From Uloborus plumipes (lineage: Eukaryota > Arthropoda > Arachnida > Araneae > Uloboridae), in NCBI GenBank assembly GCA_038373865.1, contig JAXGGA010004430.1:24558-88557 (forward strand): a stretch of 64,000 bases of DNA. The letters run 5' to 3'. Numbering within the stretch: position 1 is the stretch's first letter; each line of letters opens with the position of its first letter. Under the pieces are notes generated by a model. The model saw only the letters and a list, made by a program, of their open reading frames with translations, had not been told where the DNA came from and made no database searches. Below, piece after piece: positions 12,656 through 25,315 of this stretch. Both the position numbers and the translations under genes were made by a program.

Positions 12656-13686
12656 GGGGAAAGTCACCCAAAACGGGATAGGCGGGCAAAACGGGATGTT
12701 AAGCCTCGGAGCTTTACTGGTGGTACTATCTCGCAAAAGACAGGCCAAACTGGTTCCTGACCACCATGACAGCTTTCTCAGTTGATATCTCAACGCTGGC
12801 CTCATATTTCGCAAAGAAATATTTTTTCTAAGTTTTCAATTGAGATATTTACTTACTTTTTACTTTTTTCGACTGCAGAACAACTATCCTTGTGCTTCTC
12901 CGTCCTTCGGAACAATTCCGTTTCGTACTGTGTTTTGTTCATAGCTCTTTTAGCAACAATTTCATGCACTTAAATTTTAAATATTGCTAGTTAGAGCTGG
13001 TACAGGGGCCAGCCATTTATGTTGACAGCAGCACCATGGTCGGGCAAAACGGGACATTTTTGGGGTGCCCAAAGCTGGATACAAATTTTGATGCGTCCCG
13101 TTTTACCCGACCATTTCCATTAATGTTTTGACAATGTGCTTAAGAGCCATTATTTTGAAAATCGAACAAAAAAGGGAAATTTTGGCAGTGACCATTTTTG
13201 ATTTTCCTCTTTTTTTTATATGTGAAAGTAGGTCATGAGAAATAAACATTCTGAAGTTTGCAGCCCCCAAAAAGTTTTGGGGGGCTGCAAACTTCCAGGC
13301 ATGGGCCCATAAAGATTGTTCCAAAGCAGCAGAAGAAGACAGCACATTTTTATTCGATTTCTGTGAAATGTAATTTTTCTAGTTTATAATTACGTAACGT
13401 AATTTTGTTCAAAAAACTAAATCAAAAGTAAAATCAGCAAAACGTAATAACATACAAATCCCTATCCCGTTTTACCCACTCTTAGTAGGGTAAAACGGAA
13501 TCGCATAAGACTTTGTAAAACCAGTATTTTTCACATAAATAATGTTGAACAAATGTGACAAAGGTATTTTTAGTATTTGAAAAGGTGTATACTTTTAAAT
13601 AAAGCCTAACTTAGGAATGTACCTTGTACACAATAAGAAATATAGCGTAGAGTAGATAAGCTATCCCGTTTTGGGGTACTTTCCCC
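12656..13686. mobile_element. TA-flanked pogo-like non-autonomous element with AAAACGGGA motifs
   Basis: The left end is GGGGAAAGTCACCCAAAACG. The right end, reversed, is GGGGAAAGTACCCCAAAACG, and both continue GGATAG, giving a 26-bp repeat with two mismatches. TA flanks both sides (12654-12655 and 13687-13688). The TAGGGGAA start resembles the coding pogo-like element at 25.3 kb, so the same superfamily is inferred. The interior repeats AAAACGGGA or its complement at least seven times (for example near 12668, 12688, 13043, 13095, 13465, 13490 and 13661). No transposase is encoded. Confidence 0.75.
13253..13295. repeat. Strong hairpin inside the AAAACGGGA element
   Basis: GAAGTTTGCAGCCCCCAAAA is followed almost at once by its reverse complement with a single extra G. 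This gives a ~20-bp stem with a very short loop, GC-rich against an AT-rich background. Confidence 0.8.
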
Positions 13687-14751
13687 TATATGTTTTTATC
13701 TAAAAATATCATACTATACTGTTTCTTGCAGTGTAAGGAATAACGTATATGTTCTACGATAGCATGATCAGCATTATTGATCCGTTGTTTCTGCTAAACA
13801 CCGAGAATACTTCGCACTCAAGTTCTCCAGCGAACTTATTTGCATATTTGATTTAATTTGCATCTTATACGCACGAACTATTGAAAATGCAAAGCTCCTA
13901 CTTTCCATTTTAAAATTGCCAAGCTAATATTTTTGCTGTTGAAAACTTGGAACTTCTTCCTTATTATTAACTTTGCATACATTTTTGAAAATTTTTATCT
14001 TAAAAATAGCGGAAACTATTTTCAAGACACTGACAATTAAAGAACACACGGAGAAAAGAAAATCTTCTAAAAATAGTAGTTTTTTAAAAAGCACATTGCA
14101 CAATGTTTTACTTACTTTTAAGTTCACTTATTTTTTCAGTTTAAGAGTTAAAAACAAGATACGAGTAATGTTGCATCGTACTTTCCTGGTGTTTAAATCT
14201 TTCATTTCGAAAGATGTTTTATTTATTTACTTTTTTTTTCTAATTTATGACGCATGCACATTCATACTTTGATCTTCGTTAAAAAGAATAAGATTGCTGG
14301 TAGTGAGCAGTTATAAAATATAAAAAGTAACAAAAATTTGATTTAAGAAGAGCTTGAACTTCACTTTATTTTGGATAATTCGTTCTTTTCCCGTCTTTCT
14401 CTCTCCCTCATGTGTGTGGTTGTGTACAAGTACATGTACATGAGTGTATGCGTTTGCATTCGCATGTGTGTGTTACTAACTGTACCATTATAAATAATTC
14501 ACTTTTGATTAGGATTTGCACTAGTCAAAACTTAGAATAGAAAAAACAATGAACACTACAAATAAATGAAGACTCTAAGATCTAACTCACTAAAATTGCA
14601 GTTTTGAAGTTTGGGTTGAAAGGGAGTAAGATAATTATCGACTTTACAATCAATAACAAGGTCATAAGGTAATCATTTTTAGAGAAAAGAGGATTTGAAG
14701 TCCTTTCCTTGACGTGGAATACGTAAAGAAGTCACTTTACGTGGTCTTAAT

Positions 14752-14853
14752 AAAAACGTTGGTAGTATTTCAAAATTACGAAAGAGTTAAGAGCTGGACA
14801 TGGTGGAGAAATTTTCATTTATTTTGCTATAAAATTACTTTAATTTTAATTTT
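14752..14853 (+). repeat. Direct repeat copy 1 (~100 bp)
   Basis: Nearly identical to 16076-16178 in the same orientation, offset 1324 bases. The shared core includes AATTACGAAAGAGTTAAGAG and CTGGACATGGTGGAGAAA. A short-LTR retroelement or a local duplication could each produce this. Confidence 0.75.
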
Positions 14854-16075
14854 GAAGCCATAGCTACAAATTTTGATGCAAGATGTTTTAATGACAATAC
14901 TTCAAAACTCAGTTTTTCCTTGAGTACTTGAATTTGTCTAAAAATAGATTGATGATTGAGACTTATAAATTTGTTCCAACATTTATGTAAGCATATTCTG
15001 AGAGGCTTTGTTTTACAAACTACATTTTACGAAAGCTCTCTCTAAAAGTTGGTTTTTTCATAATTTTATGCCGTTCATTCAATTTTCATTTCTTCAATTC
15101 CGCTTTTTGCTGCTAGAAAAGTAAACAAAACTTGCCGTTACTCACAGTTACACACTGTATATTAAAATATATTCTTTTAATGCGTTTGGAAATTTCTTCA
15201 AAAAAATAGTTTAGAAAAACTTTTGAAAAATGTCACTTATGAAAACAAATCGTACAAATTCGTAGTAGTGTTCTAAAGACCACGAAACGTGGTGTAAAAA
15301 AAAAAATACCCCCTCCCCTCTCACACGTACACGTACACAAATGAAAATAATTACAAAGCAAGGTCACAAATTAAGCGCTGAAATTATGCTTAGGGTTTAA
15401 AATTTCAATTAAACAAACCCAGCTTAAACTTAGCATTTTCATAAGAGCGACAAAATATTTTCGAACATCAACAGAACCTAAGTTTATGATAATAAAATTT
15501 TCTAGTAAACAATCAGCGATGGCTTGAAAAGATTCAAGTAAATGTTATTGTAAAAGGTCTGGAAAGAGAGCTTTTCCGTGAAATAACAAATGAGAAAGAC
15601 CCGAAACATGAAAAAGCGGAATACGTGCACTATCGCGTTTTGGAGAATAAGAAAAATCAATAATGGTGCATGGAACTTTGTCTCGTAAACAGTTCTCGCA
15701 ATTGAAGTCGCATCATGAAATCTTTTGGTAAAAGGAAAACGGTGGCAACAGCTTTTATCGGTAATGTAATAGGATTAATGCGAAATTGGCAAAATCTTTT
15801 ATGCTATATCTCTAGAGCTACTTTACTACAATACTACAGTCTTTTTTTCTTTATTTTTTGTGATCAATACATTGTTTGACTATTGTTTATTCATGGTAAT
15901 TCATAAATCAACAATGTAAATTTTTGTCATGCATTTATGAATAGATTATTGGTATTGAGCTTAAAGTATTTGAGTTCAGTGTATTTTAAGTTAAAGATTT
16001 TTTTTTCCTTCTCTCTTTCTAGTAATTTGACTCATTTAACTACATCCTGAAATTTTAGCAGCGTTGCAAAAACTT

Positions 16076-16178
16076 AAAAAACGTTGGCAGTATTTCAAAA
16101 TTACGAAAGAGTTAAGAGCTGGACATGGTGGAGAAAGTTTCATTTATTTTGCTATAATTGCTTTGATTTTAATTTTAA
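16076..16178 (+). repeat. Direct repeat copy 2 (~100 bp)
   Basis: Partner of 14752-14853. A few substitutions and a short indel separate them. No primer-binding site or TG/CA ends were recognised, so LTR status is unproven. Confidence 0.75.
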
Positions 16179-18947
16179 TCAAATTTTAATTGCAGAATTC
16201 AATTATAGAGCGTTAAAGCTCTCAGTGTAATTTTTTCAATTATTACTTATATTACTGTTTTAAAAGTTGAGTTCCAAAAATTCCTCAAATTATCTCACTG
16301 GGCCCCACAAGGGGCATAGTAAGACAATTTGGTCTTGGTCCGTGACAAATTGCATTGTAACCAAGAACAGCTTTTGTCTCCGATACAAAAAAAAAATCAT
16401 TACAAAATATACGTGTTAATGTAGTCTCGGACAAGGTAGGGAATGTATTTTTAAATATCATGTCTAAATTCTAGTGCATTATAATAGCAGGTAATTAATA
16501 GTTGTAATTACTAATATTTAGCTTCGTTAAAGAAATAAATTCAAGACTTATACACGCTACATTCTAGACACTTAAATTTAATATCGTAAGAAACAAGAGC
16601 TGCCTGTGTCTCCCATGTAAAAAAGAAGTCATTATAAAAAGTATATGCTTATGCTGTTTCTTACAGACAAAAAGAACGGGAATAAAAGCAGAAAAATCAT
16701 ACCTAAATACTATTGGCTCTATGTCAAATCAACCAAAAGAAAAACATTATCACTATAAGCAAAATACCTATAGCTCCGGTCAGGATATCCTGAGACTGAA
16801 TTTTCATGTTGATTAGGAACTCAACTAGGAATAGTCAATAAATGAGCTGCAGATGTCTTCGCAGGTTATAGTTATGCCTTTGTCTTGGGCTTTGAGCTGT
16901 AACTCAGATTTTCATGAAACTTTCAAAAATTTTACTGTTTGATATTTTAAATTTATACATACAGTTTCTTTAATCTGTTATTCATTGTTGATGAATAATT
17001 AATTTCTGAAATTCGTTCAAAAGGACTTTCTTTTCTTGCCAGCAGGGTTTTGAAATGTTTTAATTCATGCTCTGCAGAAGCTGAAGAATTGTTTATCAGT
17101 TTATTTGGAATAAATTTGCATGAAATTTATTATGATATGTAGCTTCAGTAATTACTAAGAGAATAATCTTTCCACAGAACTTGAAAATTTAAAATTTCAA
17201 AGTCTTTTAAACATTTTTAAAAGTATATGTATGATTTTTAATGCCTTTTAAGGAATACTTTCAAAATTTCTCCGAGGGGTACCATGCAGGGCTGAACAAT
17301 TATAGCATTTACTGAAAAATGTTTAGCAAGAATTGCTAAAACGGGATTTACTATTTGATTTAACTACTGATCGTTTCAAGATCTCACTCCAGAAATTTTT
17401 AAATATATTCATGAAAGTTCATTGAATAGAAAACACTTTTTAAAATTTTTTAAAAACACTATCGTAAAACTTTTTAAGAGTTTTTTTTTTTTTTTTTGAA
17501 GTTTTAAATTAAAATAGTTTTGTAGAAACAAAGTCCCGAAAAGTATTTTAATTGCATAAAAAATAACAGAACATCAAATTATCTTTTAAATGAATCGTTT
17601 GTACAACTCTTTATCTTCCATAAAATTTGAAATTGAACATTTTTAAGTGAATTTTTGCAAAAATTGGAAAAAATGTTAGTACATTATTTTCTATAGCTGC
17701 TTATCTCTTCATGGGCCCACTCTGGAGCTTTTTAGGGGCACTTATTGAAATACGTTAAAAAAAAAAATATTTTGATAGCGCCTTCATGTATTGCAAAGGC
17801 ACTATCAAAATAATTTTGAGTTTAAAATTTTTCAATTTCGTGGAATTTTTTGAAAGAAACTGCTTATTAATTAAGACTAATAGATCTTTTAAATGTTATC
17901 TATCAAAGAGTAAGATTTCTCAAAGTTTCAAACAGAAATGGTCAGTTTGAGCGCCCTTGTTGGTTTTAAAGTGCCTTATAGTGCACTCAATGTATTCAAG
18001 TTGGCATTGAATATCTGTAACTAAAATCTGGCATTTCTTTGCTTGGGACAATTTATCTAACTTTCAGTTTCAGTCATTTTTGCTCTAATCCAGCTCATGA
18101 TGAGTGAAATAAGTTTGTTTTCTTGACTGAGATACGAGATTTCGGGCACACGTAATAATTATTTTCGAATTGTAGGAATTTCAAACTAGATGGCATTTCA
18201 AATAGCCATTGGTGAATTCATCGGTTTGGGAAACCGTTGCAAATGCATTTTTGGGGAGCCGTTAAAAATGGAAACAAAACTACGAAAAACATTTTATACG
18301 TGCTTTTTTAGAGTGTTTTCGGAGCCCCTCGTAATTGCGACACTTGTGACATTATAAATCCGCCTCTAAAAACAGCGCAGACACACTTAAGAAGTCATTC
18401 ACGTTAAGGTTTAATTGCATAGAAGGTCTTGAAATTTAACTAATCAAATTACCAACCACACTTTTATGTATCCTTTAAAAAAAACACAAATATACGGGTA
18501 GAAAGCATAATTACAGTCATAAACCATCATATTAATATATCCATGCAATCTTTCTTAAAGAGATTCATACAACGGTGAACTATTTCCTTCCTCTGGAGTT
18601 GACGCTATAAAAAGGTAATGAATACCATAATGGCGTGCCATATTCATTAATGCAGGCATAATAAAGAGCTGCATTCAGTACTTAAAAACTGTAGTTTACT
18701 CTTTAATGATGTATTTCCGCCGTTAACTGGTGTTTTCCTAGAGGAAAAAATAGGTTTAAAAAAGCACGCTTTTATTTTCAATTGCGTGATTATTTATAAA
18801 TGCAGAGTGTTTAAAAAAAATTTTGATGAAATAAGACGAGCAATAGCACGCATTCGAGAAATAATGTTTGCTTTGGATTCTATAAGAGGTTCTTAGTGTG
18901 TTTCGTGGATCCCTGATGGTCCGCGAGCTCATATTAAGGGGTCCATG

Positions 18948-19022
18948 GTGTTAGCCTGATAAAAAAGGAAAAGGAAGCAAAAACAACTGCAGTTGAGTCA
19001 TCACACAGTGCAACTTATGAAG
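18948..19022 (+). repeat. Direct repeat flanking a SINE, left copy
   Basis: TAGCCTGATAAAAAAGG... through ...CAACTTATGAAG is repeated, diverged, at 19303-19377 (TAGTCTGATAAAAAGGG...ATAACTAAGGAAG). At about 70 bp it is far too long for a SINE target duplication. Confidence 0.7.
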
Positions 19023-19302
19023 TGAGTGGTGGCCTGATCGGTAAGTCCTCGGACTCGTAATAACGAGTTCGATTCTAGCCGGTCGAAGATCCACCGTGTT
19101 CATCGGGTATAGTTGAATATGCTTGTGGTCACTAAGTCCTCCAATTTCCCATTCCAAATTAATACCTCTGGTGGTGTCGGACTAGGTATTGCTAGGTTCC
19201 TGGTTTAGATTAAAAAAACAGAGCGCTGTTCAGGGCCCCATCCAACCGGTAAAACCACGTGTAGTGGTAGGTACGGGGGACCCTCGAGTGTGCATGTGTG
19301 CA
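19023..19302 (+). mobile_element. tRNA-derived SINE
   Basis: The head has a box A-like GGCCTGATCGGTAAG (from 19031) and a box B-like GAGTTCGATTC (19065-19075), spaced as in a tRNA-type RNA polymerase III promoter. No tRNA cloverleaf with a credible anticodon arm is formed, so this is a SINE head rather than a gene. The body continues through GGTCACTAAGTCCTCC and a Pro/Gly-neutral GC-rich tail ending near GGGGGACCCTCGAGTG. It differs from the SINE family at 32.5, 39.6 and 54.2 kb. Confidence 0.7.
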
Positions 19303-19377
19303 TACTAGTCTGATAAAAAGGGCATAACAAGTAAAAATAATTGCAGTTTGAGTCAATCACAACGTATAACTAAGGAA
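19303..19377 (+). repeat. Direct repeat flanking a SINE, right copy
   Basis: Partner of 18948-19022. The pair plus SINE looks like a two-unit tandem array in which the junction region holds the SINE. Confidence 0.7.
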
Positions 19378-21756
19378 GCTATCTGCTAAGAAAAAAAATG
19401 ACTTATGTCATTTTTGGTGTCTTGATCAGTCTGAACTCAGATATTTAGCTAACAAAGCACTGAAACATTCTGTCTCTTATTGCAGAACTTTTTGTTTAGC
19501 TGGACATTTTCTACATTTTGCAACTTGCAAGAAAAAAAGAAATCTACTTAAGAATATTTAACCACGTTGATGTTCAAGGTTTAAACAAATTCTCCCTAAA
19601 AATGATTTTATAGCATCTTAAATTTTCAAATATTCAAATCAGAATAAACCATATTGTTCATACTTACAAGCATAAGAAGTGCTAAATGGCGATCCTTTCC
19701 AAGTATTAAAGGAGACCTTTCCAAAATTCGCGTCCTTTAGAAATTGATGTTTCAATAAATAAATGTTTAAGTATGCCTTTTGTTGTTTTAACTTCTTAAA
19801 ATTTGTATCGCTAAGAGGGTTTTGAATAATTCGAGTTTACAGTAATCCGAGGAGGCATCAGTCACAATTGAAGGGATTGGATGATGAAGAGATTATGTGA
19901 CAAAACAGTAATTGCAAGTAATTAAAGCTCAAAGTTTTATCGTTGCAGTTGTTGCAGCTTTTTGTTTTCTGGTTCTTTCGTTAAGTGAGCGTATGAAGTT
20001 GGTCTAATGATATCTATTTTTTGATGTACCAAGTTTTATTTGCTTGTGCCTATATCCATTGTTTACATTACCCAGAGTGTATTTTTGAAAAATGTAACAT
20101 ACCCCCTTCATCCTTCAAACCCTTCAATTAACTTGGATTTTCAAGCAGAAAAGTACGCAATTCAGTTGTACTCCCCAGAAAAAAAATGTAACACATTCTT
20201 AGCACATTCTAATCGAATACGTAACGCAGTGTGCAGCATCGAGGAAAAAATATTTCAAAAAATAAAAAGAGCAACAAAAGAAAACCTTAAAAAATATACA
20301 AAATAGAGTACCTGCGTCTAAACAATTGCAATTTTTGCATTCAAGAATTGCAGCTAGGTTTTGAAACATTGTTGATTTATTTTTTTATTTTTTTTAGTTC
20401 CTTTTTCTTTATTTTATTTATTTGAAACTTTAACTTCAACCAGTGCTGGTAACACATAGTACGGCTTTAATTTCCATTAATGAAAGAACAAGGTACTGCC
20501 AACAAACAACGAAACATAAAATGTAATGAGCTACTTTGAAGTTTTCATACATGAAAACAAATACAAAAAAAAACCATTACAGTCATTTTTTTTTAATTCT
20601 CAGTTATCTCATCCGAAATTATCGTGCGAAAATGCCTCATTCATCAAACCAACAATTTAACGATTGTGATTCACAACTTTTCTTCCATTCCGAAATCCGA
20701 AGAGCCATTATAGAAGAATATCACTTGGGTTGAATTTTCTGACGTGAAATATTTAAGCTACGGTTGATTAAATCTTTTAGTCAATGGTAAGCAGCACTTC
20801 CGTTATGCCTTTCTCAATGACCAATTTCAAAGGGTCGTTTATATAAAGAGGATGGAAGAAGTCATTTGCATGGATTGCTTAGAATTAAGGAATTTAAGTA
20901 AAGTGCGCTGCATAGCTTAATTAGAAGCATCGAGAGGGTTTAAGATTGATATCTAAGTCAACGCTTTGATTTTCGCAAATACTATAATTGTACTCGGTTT
21001 TGTATCTGGTAACTAAGTATATATGTGTGCTCGTTCTTCTGCTTAAATAGCCTTATCTAAGACTTTCAGAAGTGAGCTCCTTGCTTTTTTATTGAATTAT
21101 TTTAAATCAGGGAGAAAAAATAAATTCTTTCGTGTATATTATGAAAGTGCAAAGATGTTTTTTTTTTTACATTAAATTAATATTTTATGTGGTAGAGAGT
21201 GGATCGAGAAAAGTCTTGAAAAAAGTAAGTTTTAAACTCAAATAACTCGCTCTGTATTTGTGACAGCAGATTAAACGCAGAAAATTTTGTTGTTTCCAGT
21301 GACATATAACATTAATGTGTGCAAGTAATTTTTAACCCCAATATTTATCAATTTATGTGAAAATTGCCTTGAATTGAAAAATTAAAAGAACTGCTTACCG
21401 GATTTTTTTTCGAACTGGATTTTAAACCTTTCCGGTGCAAAAAGGAATAAACGCTGAAATTTTTATCAAAATCGGCCTGATAGTTCTCGAGTTTTGCGAG
21501 TTCAAATACACAGACGTTTTTTGAGCCTTCATTTTATACTATGTAGAGATTAATTACAAGTAGTTTAATTGTTAAAAAATATAAACTGGCAACAGATGAA
21601 CGTTTTAAATTATTGAGTTTTCTTCTTTCCTTGTTAGACAACAAGAAGATCGGTTTTCAATCATGTTAGTAAATGCTTAGCCGCATTTGTTTAAAAATGC
21701 TACAATTCGAGTTCTACGTACCACTATTTCAAACTAGCTGTCGTGGCCGTCACGAA
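19378..21756. other. AT-rich DNA with one possible old repeat tail
   Basis: ORFs at 20040-20306 and 20536-20733 show no domain and no splice context. The stretch 21470-21545 (GATAGTTCTCGAGTTTTGCG then a Cys/Phe-neutral tail ACAGACGTTTTTTGAGCC) resembles the 3' part of a dispersed arthropod repeat but cannot be bounded. Confidence 0.4.
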
Positions 21757-22213
21757 ACTTTCTTCTATATCTATCTTATGAATTCCGGTTACAAAATAAA
21801 ATACGTACTCGCCCGAGTAATTGGAGACAGTTACAATTTCCCAATTATCGTAATAACCCTGCAAATTCAGAATCAACGAGCGAAATTGGAAATCATTGCA
21901 AAAGCCTTGTTTAGATAAATTGCAAACATTTTATTTGTTAGTAAAAAGAAATTGGCAACAGTTAAAAATTTCAAATCATTGAAAGTTTTCAGCTGTTTTG
22001 ATAATTAAATAGCGTGAAAGCGATTTTTTAATGAATTAATTTTTTGCATTGTTGACTAAGCGCAAAGATCACCCCATCCTCCCCTGAGGAGATTGGCGAC
22101 AAAATTTAATCGATGCTTGCTTCCATATTGAGTTAGTGTTATTCCAAATTTCATTCAAATCGCAGCAATATTTCCCGAGATACAGTAGGTGCAATGACAA
22201 AATAAGCACTTTT

Positions 22214-22525
22214 GATTGCTCCACCCCCCTTGGAGATATTGACAAACAAATTGAATCAGCACCTGTACTCAGTAGGGTCTACCTATGGACCAATTTTCGT
22301 TTGATTCCGCCGGTTACTTCCTGAGATATAGCAATCACCCCCGCGCAGAACACGTGCGATTGCTCCACCCCCCTTGGAGATATTGACAAACAAATTGAAT
22401 CAGCACCTGTACTCAGTAGGGTCTACCTATGGACCAATTTTCGTTTGATTCCGCCGGTCACTTCCTGAGATATAGCACTCACTCCCGCGCAGAACACGTG
22501 CGATTGCTCCACCCCCCTTGGAGGA
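22214..22525 (+). repeat. 144-bp tandem repeat, two units plus a partial third
   Basis: GATTGCTCCACCCCCCTTGG starts at 22214, 22358 and 22502. Units 1 and 2 are almost identical over the full 144 bases. The third breaks off after about 24 bases. High identity suggests a recent duplication inside the host element. Confidence 0.9.
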
Positions 22526-22659
22526 ATTCGCTAAACAAAGTCAGGTGCACCAGTTCACATGGTGGTACATACGTGCAAAAATTTTTGTTCGATTTCATGC
22601 AGTAGTTTTTGCTCTAGCGCGGCCACAAAAACTGGTCACACAGATACAGACTCACACAC

Positions 22660-22695
22660 AGACAGACACACACACACACACACACAGACAGACAT
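22660..22695. repeat. CACA/CAGA microsatellite
   Basis: Simple run of CACACA flanked by CAGACAGACA on both sides. Confidence 0.9.
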
Positions 22696-22818
22696 TTTCC
22701 AAAAATGGTCGAAATGGACTCAGCGCACCTCAAAACGTGCAAATCCGTCAAAATTCGACATTCGAAAATTTTCACGAAACCAATACTTTCTTCTATATAT
22801 TAGATATAGAAGAAAGTA

Positions 22819-25315
22819 AAAAGGGGCCACTAATGAAGTTGCTACCATCGGCTACTGGCGGCTAAAGAATTTACCAACTCTAGCCCTTGTAATGTTATAG
22901 GAGTACAAGGATCCAATGTTATAAGCGTAGGAGGACCCAGTTTTAGGGGTAGGAGTAGATCTCTAAACTGCAGTTAATTAACGACAAGAATTATACATGA
23001 AAAATAAAAAATATATATTTCCAGATAATATGTAAGGAAGTATTATCTGAAGAAATTTTTCATCGTTAAATTTTGTGTGCTCAATCTTGATGAATAGAGT
23101 TGGGGAATTGAATAGCTAGCTACACCTGAAAACTTTCAGGTAAAGTAGTTTGGCAATTAAATTTGCATCGGCCGATCTCAAGTGACACGAATTGCGTGTA
23201 ATAGTTTGCTTGGGATAGCAAGAACCTGAAAGATTTTCCAAAGACATTCTATAAATTTCCATTTGTTAAATCGACAGGTTTTTTGCCCTTTTCAAAAAAA
23301 ATGTTTATTCTTCTATATATTAGGGTGATCCTTAGCATATAGGCAGAAACTAACTTTATATTTTTTACGTCTCACCCACGACTTCTTTTCCTTTGGAGTC
23401 AGTAAGTAACTAATTTCTGCAAAAAAAATTTTTTAATAACAACACGTGCCGCAAAGAGGGGTTAAAAAAACCCAAATTCCTTAATTTTTGCAATAGCATT
23501 ATATATTTCCATTTTAATTCAAACCGATTGCTTAATATTAATCATAACTAAATTGAGGACTAGAATTGATGCATATTTGATTAATTCCATTTATTATGGT
23601 ACACAAAATCTTTACATATAATATTACACACACACATTTTTCTTTTAATTTGAAGAGAAACGGATTGTATTTTCCTTTGGAAAAAAAGTGGTTATAGTTG
23701 CAGACTCTGAGGACCTATTTAAAATTGTGGGAATGACCTATTTTCTTCTGGTGTTAGTTTAAGACCAGATGTAAATAAAAATAAAGGAGTGATACTTAAG
23801 AAAAAACAAAGTTAAAAAAATTAGAACCACCCACATTTTTTGCCAAAACTGTACCATTCCTTCTGACTTTCTCACTCCCATTTCCTAAACTGTCCTAACA
23901 GAAAGAATTGATCATTTAATTTTCTGTAAATGAATAGGTTTACAAATCATTCAAAAAATTCTCAGTAATTCCTTCTCCTTTATGCATGTGAAATATCAAT
24001 TATTTACAAAAGATATAAATTTAGATTTAATTAACATATATACAAACGGCAAGCATTTACATTCTAATTATTCACCGAAAAATTAATTGGAAAACTTTTC
24101 TAATTGGCTGAAATATATTACGCTCCTTTATGGACTAGAAAGAACCAATTACGCTTGGAAACAATTAATTAGACAATGTGTCAGGGTTTTTTTCTTATAA
24201 CAATAAAAAAAGTAGCTTCAAAAACTTTAAAGTCATACCATCAATCACTTAGTAAATTAAAACAAATTTTCTTGAGAATGAAGTAATTTCCAGCATTAAG
24301 ATCTTCCAAGATTCTTTCCAGCATTTGACTTTCTAGTTGTAATTGTAAAAACGTTATAAAAATGTAAGTTTCTCTGCTTCAACTGTGTTTTTCGCAATCT
24401 CCAGCATTTTTAATGGACACATTTTCCAACATGAAGAACAAAATATTTGACGTAATATTTATCTTAGAAAAGGTATTTTGCTTCCGTTGTCTGAGAACTT
24501 ACAAATAGGCATCCTACTTCTGGTTTTCGAGTGCACAAAACAGGCGAAGGCGTTGTCCCGGTGAGTAATAAAACAAAAGGAAAGAAAGAAAGAAATGAAA
24601 ACGTTAAAAAAAAGTGCATAATTACCTGTTTAATCCTTCATTAAAAAAATAGACGCACCTAAGAGGGTTATTCGGAACAAAACGAACGTTTACATGCGTA
24701 AGAACAAAATTAATGTAAAGCGATTATAAAATGAAAGAAAAATAATATGATCATTTATTTCTGAAAAATTCTAAATGAATGGTGATTATAGTACCAGAGG
24801 CATACGGTACACCAAAAAAAGGGGGGGGGGCAATGTAGATGAGGGAGAGGCAGTTTAGGTGGTTGTCGTCCCTGAGCTTTTTTAAAAAAAACGTTGCGCA
24901 ATTGATTTTTGACGTCATTAATTATTTAATGACTTTCTTGGAGCACAGCATTAAAAAGTATAAGGGATGATCATCAATAAGACTATCTTTCTAATGTAAA
25001 TCTCCACTTGTACTTTCATGAAATAAACGCATAAAAAGTTGAAAATACACAATTAAATAAATTCTTCATTCTTTAAGAACGTGAATTGATCAATTTTGTG
25101 ATTTTTAGATTGATTGTTAATTTTGAACTTTGAAAAGTGGAAAGACAAAGCACCTTTATTTTTAAAAATGTGGGGCTAGTTGCCCTCTTTGCTCATCCCT
25201 GCCAATGTATAGTACCTTGTTGAGTCTCCTTCAGTGCAAATATGCGAGCTATGCAACAAGCATTTAGACATAATTGGGGTCTAATATGATTTGCTATGTC
25301 ATTTCGTAGCATAGT
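22819..25315. other. AT-rich DNA, no gene recognised
   Basis: A stray TTCTTCTATATATTAG near 23309 resembles the end motif of the preceding element. A run of 10 G lies near 24820. Nothing else is supported. Confidence 0.4.

Larger units (their letters stand above)
13689..18947. other. AT-rich DNA with one pair of dispersed direct repeats
   Basis: No gene is recognisable. The only structured items noted are the direct repeats at 14752-14853 and 16076-16178 and a small hairpin at 17770-17810 (TTTTGATAGCGCCTT and its complement with one mismatch). Confidence 0.4.
21757..22818. mobile_element. Inverted-repeat element with terminal palindrome
   Basis: ACTTTCTTCTATAT at 21757-21770 is matched by ATATAGAAGAAAGT at 22804-22817. 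The right end is itself a perfect hairpin: TACTTTCTTCTATAT, loop ATTAG, ATATAGAAGAAAGTA (22784-22818). The interior holds the 144-bp tandem repeat and a CA/CAGA microsatellite. The architecture parallels the element at 41821-42566. CACGAAA precedes the motif at both ends, so the left boundary could instead be the right end of an adjoining older copy. The superfamily is unknown, and overlapping ORFs at 22518-22865 are repeat translations. Confidence 0.6.

Noticed and set aside
19031..19075. Possible tRNA gene
   Set aside because: Box A and box B are present but no anticodon arm or acceptor pairing can be formed; better read as a SINE head.
22189..22530. CRISPR-like array from spaced repeats
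   Set aside because: Units are 144 bases, contiguous, with no short repeats separated by unique spacers, and the DNA is eukaryotic.
22518..22865. 115-codon ORF with a T-H-T-Q repeat
   Set aside because: Spans the CACA/CAGA microsatellite and the end hairpin of a repeat element.
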